Shown piece after piece: positions 9,178 through 16,233 of a DNA stretch of 20,079 bases (the stretch's first letter is position 1; every line of letters begins with the position of its first letter). The notes beneath the pieces are model-generated. The model saw nothing but the letters and a program-made list of their open reading frames with translations, searched no databases and was not told where the DNA came from. Location of the stretch: NCBI GenBank assembly GCA_026770585.1, contig MU646838.1, positions 285,893 through 305,971 of the forward strand, in the 5' to 3' direction. The stretch comes from Baffinella frigidus. Taxonomy: Eukaryota; Cryptophyceae; Cryptomonadales; Baffinellaceae. Both the position numbers and the translations under genes were made by a program.

Positions 9178-12100
9178 AAGCGGCAGATGGCGGATCTGGA
9201 GAGCAAAGAGGCGCGCGCACCTCCGCAACTGCCCCCCCGTCTCGCGCTCGGGAAGCTCGCCCAGGGCGGCACTGCTCTCCCGGCCAGCAGCACGGGCGGG
9301 GCTCCTGCGGGCAGCGCCCCGCCCAGCCAGAGCGCCTCCATCCGACGAGGCCCGGGCAACTCCGGGGGGGCGTCTCCCCCGGGGGGGGGGTCCACAGGGA
9401 CAGGAGTTGGTGCGTCAGCCTGGGTAGCCGCGATGGGAAGTGCCGCGGCGTCGCCCCGGACCGGCGGGCCTGCCTCCGCGCAGAGCTTCATGGCGCGCAT
9501 CGATGCGGCCACCGCGCGCGAGAGGGGGGAGGACGCGGGAGACTCCGAGGCGGGAAGCTCGGCGGCGGGCCGCTCGGTGGGAGGGTCTGCGGGAGGATCC
9601 GCGGGAGGGTCGGCGGGAGGCGCGGTTGGGGGGGTGGTGGGGGCGAGCGGGTCGCCGCGGCGAGGCTCGACTGACGGGACCTCTGCTTCCTCTCGATCGG
9701 ACGTCATTTCTCCCCGCATCAGCAAGGTGCCCCTCAAACTAGAAGCACCTAGAAGCAACTAGAAGCAACTCGCAAGCGTGCGTCGGTATCTAGAAGCAAC
9801 TCGCGAGCGCGCGTCGCTACCCACCCGCGATGGTGGTGCCAGGTGCGCGTTTCCTGGGCGATGGCGCGCGTTGGTGATGGCGCGCGGCGCGGCGTTGGCG
9901 TAAGGGCACCCACCACGTCACGCACTTGGCACTCAACATGTGTTGCCTCGCAGAAGGAAGTGGTCATTCGATCCTCCTGGTCCAAAGGCACAGGTGCTCC
10001 CCCCCCCCTCGTGTCGCCCAATCACGCTCTGTCCCCATCGCATGCTACCCTCCACAGTACCGCGAGTGCACTCGGCCCCTGCCCCAGGCATGCACCTGTC
10101 ACCGCCGTCCGCGCAACTTTGGGGCACGGGCTGCCTTGCGGGTCGATTGCTTGATCGCGATCAGCGCGGTGCCCTCCTCCGGCCAGCCTCGCCTCTCGCC
10201 GGATGCACCAACTTTCTGAGACATCTTGCGCCCCCCCCCCCTCCTGGCGCTACATCTTGGGCGTGTGAATGGCGTGGCGTGACTGGCGTGACTGGCGGGA
10301 GCAGCGGCAGCAGAGATGCCGCTCGACGAAGCTGACGAAGTCGCTGCCGCGGTGATGCCCCCGCATCCCTTCCCCCGCCCCTCCGCATGCAGTGCGCCCC
10401 CTGGGCGGAGGCGGGAGGCACGCTGACCCTCGTGCTGAGTGCTGCGTGCGGGTGGCTGACCCCGGTGCCCCGTGCGCCTTCTGCCCGCCCTGCCGCGTGC
10501 ACTGTCCCGCAACTTGCAGTACTCCCTCACGGCTCAGGCGGCCACAGGGCGGGCGGGAGACTGACCCCGGAGTGCGGGTGGTGGGTGGTGGGCGGGAGCA
10601 GGAGATCGGCGGGAAGCTTGCGATCGGGAGAGACCAGCTTCGCCTCCTCCAGCAGAGACTCACCCGCAAGGTCTCCCTCGCCCCCCACTCCCACCAACCC
10701 TCACAGGAGGACCACATCTTCGATTTTAAATCCTGTTTTTACCTGGGCAAATCCTGTTTTTACCAGGGCAGACCTTTTTCGGGGGGGCTGCCCAGGTGAT
10801 TCGAAGGTTTTAAAATCGACGATTTGGTCCTCTCGTGAGGGTTGGTGGTCTCTCCTCATCATCTGCCTCACTCAAGCCACGCCCCCCACAGCAGTGCCTC
10901 ACCCATAAGGCGCCCCCCAACACACCGTCAACCTGACGCACCCACACGTCACGCCCCCAACGCCTCAATCACAAAGCGCGCCCCCCACACCCTCACCCAC
11001 ACGGTGCGCCACGCCCGCCCCCCCATCTTCCTCACCCGCATGGCCAGACACGCCCCCCACACAGCCTCACCCACCATACTTCCCCCCCCACCATCTGCCG
11101 CACCCGCAAGGCACCCACCCCAACAGCATCAGGATGTCTGACCCACGCACAAGACACGCCCCACACAACACCACCCACTCGCGGCTGCTCCACGCAGCAT
11201 GCTGCGGATCCCTGCATACCCGGCACGCTCGTGCGGAGTGGGTGATGATGGGAGGACCGACGGCGGGTGATGGCCCAGGGCAGGACGCGGCAGTGCGCGA
11301 GTCACGTGGTTGGCGTGTCGGTGTCGTGGTCGGTGTGTCAGTGGTTGCCGGCAACGTGGCTGGGTGGTGGTGATGGTGGAGCCTGGCGGGATGCTAGAGC
11401 CCTTGCGTCTCGGCCTACCTCTCTCCCTGGCGTGAAGCGGTCGTGTTTGTCAAGTTATCAAAGCTCGGCTTCCCCCCCGTGGGCAGGCGGAGGAGGCGGC
11501 AACAGCAAAAGGCGACGCGACGCCGCGCGGGGCCGCCAAGTACCACAAGGCCGTTGCCGAACAGGAGTCTCTCAGGAAGCTCATGCAGGTCTCGCCCCGC
11601 CGCTTAGCTCAGTCTCAGTAAAATCGGTCTCATCATTTTCTTCTCAAAAGCTGTTTTTCCTGTACAAACCCGTCAAACTTTGCCTTGAAATCTGAGAAAA
11701 CGAAGAGCCCGATTTTATTGAGATAGAGCTAGACCTCTCCCCCCAGCGCCATATTGTACTTTTCGGGTCAGCGCGGATTTTCTCGAGGTCGGGCCGGGGT
11801 GTCGGGAAATGAAAATCTCGATAATTGGTGCGTCCATCTAAAGTTTAATGCTATCTTATGCATTGATATCATGACAAGATGCACCCCCCACCCATAATAT
11901 GTCACAAATACTGGAGCCCTTTTTCGATATTTTCGATTTTTCCCGACTCCCCGACCCCGACCCAAAATCCGCGCTGACCCGAAAAGTACAATACCGCGGT
12001 GGTGTGTGTGAAGAGAACCAACGTCGGGTTTCCCGCAGGAGGGAAAGAGGAAGCAGCAGACGCTCCAGCAGAGATACACCGCGCTGCTCGACCAGGTCGG

Positions 12101-14522
12101 GGGGGCAGTCCTTGTCTCGCCCCGCCAACCCGGCTCGCCCGCAGCAGCCCGCAACAGCCCTCCCAGTGCAGAGCCCCCCTCTCTCGCGTCCCCAGCAAAG
12201 GCGGTCTCGCTGTCCTCGTCGCCGCCATCGCCGCGCCTGCCGGTCGCCCCCCCCGCGGCCGCCCCCACCCCTCAATCTCCCGCACCGGGAGGCGGAGGCG
12301 CGCCCGCGGCCAGCAGTACCGCCTCCGTCTCGCTCGCTCTGCCCCTCCTCGGGGGGCACGTCCCCCCAGTACCCAGCTCACCGCAGAGACGAGGCGAGAC
12401 AGGCGGGCACGGACGCCCCCCCCCCGGCTCTTCCTCCTCCTCCACCTCGTCGCGCGGTACCGGCATCGGAGTCATGCTCAGCGCGGAGCACAATGGCGTC
12501 CAGGTTCTCGCCCCCCATGCCGTCCATTATTGCCTGTCTACCGTGTGGCGTCGAGGTACTCGCTCCCTGCCAGCGCTCGGACCTCGCACTTGGCACTCGC
12601 GCATTCTTCTTCCGCACCTTCCTGGGGCATGCCCGTGCGCGGTGGCACATCCCTGTCTCGCAGGCGGCAAGACCGTGCGTGCCGCACCTCAGAGCCAGAG
12701 CAGTGTCCTCAAGGCGCCGTGCCCACAAGTTGGTGTTGCGGCACACCAGCAGCTGCCGCGTAGTGGCTAACTCCTGCCTGCCTGTGCGTGCTTCCTCGAG
12801 CCTGCAAAAACCTGTTTGGCCCTCCTCGATGGTAAGGCTGAAATAAATGGAATCTGGCAGATTGTGGTGATCGAGCCTGGCAGTCCCGCGGCTGCCTCCG
12901 GAAAGGTCTCACCCCCCACCCTCGCTCTGCCACCTCCCTCTCACCTCCCACCCTCGCTCTGCCAACCTCGCTCAGCCACCCTCCTCTACCCACCCTCCCT
13001 GCGCAGAAACCTCGCCGCTCACACACGAGCACGTCCTGGTAGCTACTTGCTCTCTCGCAGATTGCACTCACGTTCTGGGCCTGGGACGAAGAGACCTCCG
13101 ATAATGATGGCCAAGTCGGGAAATGTCTGTTGGGGGCACCAGCATGGAGCCCTCGCTGTGTTGTTTTGGTCGCGTGTTTGAAGTGACGTGGTTGGTGGTG
13201 GGTGACGCAGCGTGATTGGTGGGTCAAGTACCGTGGTTGGTGTTGGGTGGTTGTGAAGTGATTGGTGTTGGGTGTTGGGTGGTGGGTGGTGGGTGGTGGG
13301 TGTTGATGTTGGCAGGTGCATTGTAACGTGATGGGTGGTGGTTGGTGTTGAAGTAACGTGATCGTTTGTGGGTGGTGATGTTGGCAGGTGCATCGAGGGG
13401 ACGTGGTTCACTTCATCGACGGGAACTCCGCGCGAAACAAGTCCCCCGAACAGGTTGCCCTCCCCCCTCTCTGCTCGATGCCCGACACCAGGGTCCTCCC
13501 CTCTTCTGCCCTTTCCTCTGTCCGACACGAGGGCAGCAGGTTGGCAGGCTGGCCTGGTGTCCGGATCGGCGGCAGGCAAGGACGTGGCAGCGCCCTGGTG
13601 GGCACGAGACAGGCTCTGAGCGAGGCACGGCGTGCTTCCTCGCGGCGGCAGTGCTTCACAGCGCACAGGCACAGTGCAGTGCACAGGCACAGTGCAGTGC
13701 CGCCGTCACACTTCGCGGGGCGAGCCTGCCGCCCCCGGCACTTTCGCAACTGCCTGCCTCAATCTAATCTCGGAACACACCAGAATATGTCCTGATTTGT
13801 GCTATCTTCAGCCTTCTTTGTATGCCTAACATGGCATACCTACCCTTATCTTGGGCGTTGGAAGCCTTAAGAAGCGGGACAGATTATAGGTTGCTCCGAA
13901 GCTGAATCGCGGCATTCGGGCGCTGCAGGTGCTTGCGCTGATCCAAGGCCAGGTTGGATCGGCAATCACGCTCTCCGTCAAGGCCAGCGGTCCCGGATCC
14001 ACCGCCGGCTCCGGAAGTGCGCTGCCCACCCCTCCTCTCTCACCCAGGCGTCCCAGCGCACTGGGACGCCTCCCTCCTCTCACCCAGACGTGCCTCACCT
14101 GCGATCGTGCCCAGAACTTGATGCGCCACCCAAGGGGATGCTACCCCCAGCAAGCAGCTACTCTGCGTTGCCAACACTCTCTCGATTCTCAGGGACGAAA
14201 CAGCTACAGGGGTACCTCGCTCATTAGGAACGCTTGCCCCACCTAGTATCACCACTCGACCCTAGGCATATTCTTGTGTAGGGTCCTAGGGGGGGTTGGT
14301 TCATTAAGAGCGAGGTACCACTATGTGTTGCCATCGCTGCGTTGATGAATGCCAGTGATTCCTCGTGCAGTGTGGGCATTAACCGAACTTGGTGTGGCTG
14401 AATTGCTTTGGGGATCGGGGTTTGCAGTGCGGCAGGTATCACTCGTGCGAGGCGGCGGGAACGACTCTGTCTTCGACCCCACGGCAACGCTGCCTGCCGG
14501 AGAGGACGTCATCCATCTCTAG
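9178..14522 (+). CDS. Coiled-coil / PDZ-domain protein, 10 exons (separate gene from ATG 9187, or C-terminal half of an SDR-PDZ fusion)
   Basis: Phase-consistent exons: 9178-9726, 9954-9993, 10314-10351, 10602-10670, 11487-11588, 12039-12503, 12861-12905, 13388-13453, 13929-13989, 14428-14522 (TAG). Counted from ATG 9187 the product is 506 aa. Exon 1 is Ala/Gly/Ser-rich with GGSA repeats. Exons 4-6 encode a charged helical stretch (GRDQLRLLQQRLTRK, EQESLRKLMQ, KQQTLQQRYTALLDQ), probably a short coiled coil. The rest of the 465-nt exon is a Pro/Ser/Ala linker. The PDZ domain is split over exons 6-9: GTGIGVMLS (the GLGF-type carboxylate loop), IVVIEPGSPAAASGK, VHRGDVVHFIDG, then VLALIQGQVGSAITLSV. 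PDZ domains bind protein C-termini, so a scaffold role is inferred. The last exon (GGGNDSVFDP...DVIHL) is least certain; reading through exon 9 instead ends at TAG 14244-14246 inside a MITE. Confidence 0.7.
9727..9830. repeat. Short tandem repeats in PDZ-gene intron
   Basis: CTAGAAGCAACT/CTAGAAGCACCT is repeated several times. A roughly 31-32 bp unit (TAGAAGCAACTCGCAAGCGT...) is duplicated with a few differences. It starts within a few bases of the donor at 9727. Confidence 0.75.
10691..10848. mobile_element. MITE-like inverted-repeat element (family C) in intron
   Basis: The left end CCACCAACCCTCACAGGAGG then ACCACATCTTCGATTTTAAA is mirrored by the right end TTTTAAAATCGACGATTTGG then TCCTCTCGTGAGGGTTGGTGG. 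The arms are about 38-40 bases. The interior carries a direct repeat (AAATCCTGTTTTTACC twice) and a GGGCAGACC/GGCTGCCC inversion. It has no coding capacity and lies in the intron between exons ending 10670 and starting 11487. I could not define a target-site duplication. Confidence 0.75.
10860..11140. repeat. Degenerate C-rich minisatellite in intron
   Basis: Roughly 30-36 bp units built on ACGCCCCCCAC...CTCACCC.CAAGGCGC are repeated with many changes. It is intronic (between 10670 and 11487). The plus strand is very poor in G runs and rich in C runs. Confidence 0.55.
11754..11991. mobile_element. MITE-like inverted-repeat element (family B) in intron
   Basis: The left end TTGTACTTTTCGGGTCAGCG then CGGATTTT matches the reverse complement of the right end (AAAATCCGCGCTGACCCGAA then AAGTACAA) without mismatch over 28 bases. 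Complementarity continues, imperfectly, to about 65 bases (CGGGGTGTCGGGAAA against TTTCCCGACTCCCCG). Both sides are flanked by TA, as expected for a Tc1/mariner-type target duplication. It lies in the intron 11589-12038. Confidence 0.85.
13185..13387. repeat. G-rich GGTGGTTGGTGTTGGGTGG minisatellite in PDZ intron
   Basis: About 200 bases of GTTGGTGGTGGGTGA / GGTGTTGGGTGGTGGG units, with a longer TGTTGGCAGGTGCAT unit present twice (near 13308 and 13379). The second copy supplies the actual acceptor (CAG at 13385-13387) of the exon at 13388. The sense strand has repeated GGG/GG runs that could form quadruplexes. Confidence 0.7.
14207..14326. mobile_element. MITE family A, copy 2
   Basis: Left end CAGGGGTACCTCGCTCATTA preceded by TA. 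Right end TTCATTAAGAGCGAGGTACC then ACTATGT, a diverged inverted copy. The interior carries CCCTAGGCAT and TAGGGTCCTAGG. It lies in the proposed last intron of the PDZ gene, or supplies a C-terminal tail if exon 9 is read through. Confidence 0.85.
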
Positions 14523-15073
14523 CGATCCATCTCTAGCGGTGTGTAGTTATTAGATCAAGGCGGAGGGATCCGTGGCGACGTCTCTCGAAGCTGGGCGGGA
14601 GGGCGCGGGCTAAGGCGAGGCGAGAAGGCGGGGCTAGTAGAGGGGAGCCTGGGTGGGACACCGTCCCGCATTTGTGAAATACACGCATACAAGGATATCT
14701 GGGTTACAAGAACCCAGAAGTTAGGAACCCGCACCGGACTTGGGGCCTGCGTGCTCTGGATTTAGAATCAGACGTTTGACTCACGTTTAATCAACCCTTT
14801 TGGCACTAAGTTCAGCACAGACACCGGACGAGGCTCGACCTAGGGTGCTCTTACACCTCCTAGCCCGAATACATGTACTCCTGCATTTATTGCATTACCG
14901 ACTCTTGACACCGTGGCCTGCACTGAGCCAGAGCTTTCCGCGGTCGTGATACGCGATGAATGGACAGTCCTTCCTTGGACAGACACCGCGGCAGCGACGG
15001 AGCAGTGTTCCCTGGCGTTGCGCGCGAGAGCGAGAGAGCTTGGTGCGTCGGGTCGCTGCCCCTCTCGGCCCTA
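14523..15073. other. Intergenic, no gene seen
   Basis: Downstream of the PDZ-gene stop. ATCCATCTCTAGCG is duplicated at the stop itself (about 14511-14539), so the TAG is part of a short tandem repeat. No open frame here has motifs or biased codons. Confidence 0.5.
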
Positions 15074-15199
15074 CAGGCGTACCTCATCATAAGATACCGC
15101 CATCCCCTAGAACCCTTCAGTAGGACCATGCCTAGGGCCGTACATGTACGGTGTTCCTAACTAGAGGCGGGGGCAGTTTGTTATGAGCGAGGAACCCCA
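15074..15199. mobile_element. MITE family A, copy 3 (diverged)
   Basis: Left end CAGGCGTACCTCATCATAAG preceded by TA. Right end GTTATGAGCGAGGAACCCCA. The interior carries CCCTAGAACCCTTCAGTAGG and CCTAGGGCCGTACATGTACG, matching the other copies. Confidence 0.8.
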
Positions 15200-15388
15200 G
15201 GAGGTGAGCATGCACAGACGCGGCGTCTTGTTGCGCCTGCACGTTGACAGCTCTCAACGCTACTGGGCCGCGGCAGGCAGCACTCGCACCAAGGCATCTA
15301 GCACCAGGACGAGCGCGCCGGCAGGACCTGCCGCCCAGTGCTGGGACACCCACTGTCGAAACGCTACAATACCTGTCCTTGGAGCCTA

Positions 15389-15505
15389 CAGGGGTATCTC
15401 GCTCATAAGAAAGCGCCTCCTCCTAGGACCCTACAGTAGGCCTATGCCTAGAGCCCTACGGTGGTCCTATGGGGGGCCCGGTTTCTTATAAGCGAGGTAC
15501 CCCTG
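15389..15505. mobile_element. MITE family A, copy 4 (best preserved)
   Basis: Left end CAGGGGTATCTCGCTCATAA then GAAA. Right end TTTCTTATAAGCGAGGTACC then CCTG, near-perfect inverted copies of about 25 bases. TA flanks both sides (15387-15388 and 15506-15507). Length is 117 bp. The interior carries CCTAGGACCCTACAGTAGG and GAGCCCTACGGTGGTCCTA. This is the reference copy for the family in this window. Confidence 0.92.
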
Positions 15506-15576
15506 TAGATAGGCAGTAGAGAGTTCTCAGAGGCGGACGAGGAGGGCGCGCCATGACGGCCTCCAGTGCACCTCGC

Positions 15577-15660
15577 ACACCTGCAAAGGCCTTAGAGGTT
15601 ACCTCGCACACCTGTAAAGGCCTTAGGGGTTGGCTCGCACACCTGCAAAGGGGTGAGGGG
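15577..15660. repeat. ~31-bp tandem repeat (three copies)
   Basis: CTCGCACACCTGCAAAGG with the tail CCTTAGAGGTTA/CCTTAGGGGTTGG occurs three times in a row, the last copy being truncated. A G-rich, degenerate TTTAGGG-like stretch follows at about 15655-15735. Confidence 0.8.
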
Positions 15661-15865
15661 TGAGGGGGCAGGGTTTAGGGGTTGGGGTTTGTGGCTTGGA
15701 GTTTAGAGTTGAGGGTTGAGGGGTTGGGGTACAGCTTGATGTGGACTCGAGTCCACGAACTTCTTCCTCTGCCTAGCGGTTACCGGTAAGATAAGGGTGC
15801 ATATGCTATTTTAGGCATAAAACCTAGACGGAAGATAGCTTAAAAGCTCAACTGATTCAGTCATG
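15655..15865. repeat. Short G-rich TTTAGGG-like tract and flank
   Basis: GGGGTGAGGGGTGAGGGGG then GGGTTTAGGGGTTGGGGTTT and relatives cover about 80 bases (to about 15735). The following roughly 130 bases show no gene or clear repeat. Confidence 0.55.
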
Positions 15866-15918
15866 TCCCGATATTAAATCCCGTTGAATATGTCCCGAGA
15901 TTAAATCGCGTTGAATAC
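15866..15918. repeat. 27-bp tandem duplication
   Basis: TGTCCCGATATTAAATCCCG then TTGAATA is followed at once by TGTCCCGAGATTAAATCGCG then TTGAATA: two copies differing at two positions. Confidence 0.85.
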
Positions 15919-15969
15919 CACCAGCACAGAGCAGCGCCAACAACCCGCGGTGACTTCCCAACACTCCCG

Positions 15970-16105
15970 GCATGGCAGGGTCGAGGCAAGAGCACCTTGG
16001 GCCAGCGAGAGGCGAGGCAAGAGCGCCCTTCAACACAAGAGAGTCAGTCGAGGCAAGGGCGCCCAGGACCAGCATGGTGTCAGCATGCCGTCGATCGAGG
16101 CAAGA
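15970..16105. repeat. GAGGCAAGAGCGCCC-type dispersed/tandem repeat
   Basis: GAGGCAAGAG(C/G) appears four times at irregular spacing (about 15980, 16013, 16050, 16098), three times followed by (A/G)CCC-like sequence. I interpret it as a decayed tandem repeat just downstream of the TrmB gene. Confidence 0.55.
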
Positions 16106-16135
16106 GAGCGGAAGAGCCACACCCAGAAAACAATA

Positions 16136-16233
16136 CAGAGGTTCCTCGAATTTAATGAAACGCACTGCCCCTAGGGCAAGCCCTACTGTAGGACCCTAGG
16201 GTGGTATGTGTCCTTAATTCCGAGCAACCCCTG
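16136..16233. mobile_element. MITE family A, copy 5 (shorter), overlapping the TrmB stop
   Basis: Left end CAGAGGTTCCTCGAATTTAA, right end TTAATTCCGAGCAACCCCTG, flanked by TA on both sides (16134-16135 and 16234-16235). The interior holds GCCCCTAGGGCAAGCCCTAC and GGACCCTAGGG. The minus-strand methyltransferase frame enters the element and stops at TAA (16154-16152) inside it. Confidence 0.85.

Noticed and set aside
9120-9758. Long minus-strand frame (212 codons) opposite the first PDZ-gene exon
   Set aside because: Its Pro/Ala-rich text is the antisense of GGSA/Gly-rich plus-strand codons. The plus frame has a usable donor and phase-matched downstream exons; the minus frame has none.
11899-12846. 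315-codon plus frame, plus a second long frame from 11999
   Set aside because: Both are Arg/Pro/Ser-rich shadows of the 465-nt exon at 12039-12503, which is open in the third frame and links coiled coil to PDZ. The 11899 frame also starts inside a MITE.
13929-14246. PDZ exon 9 read straight through to TAG at 14244-14246
   Set aside because: Not excluded, but the tail beyond 13989 is low complexity and ends inside MITE copy 2. A phase-1 donor at 13990 and the acceptor at 14427 give a more protein-like end. Kept as the alternative model.
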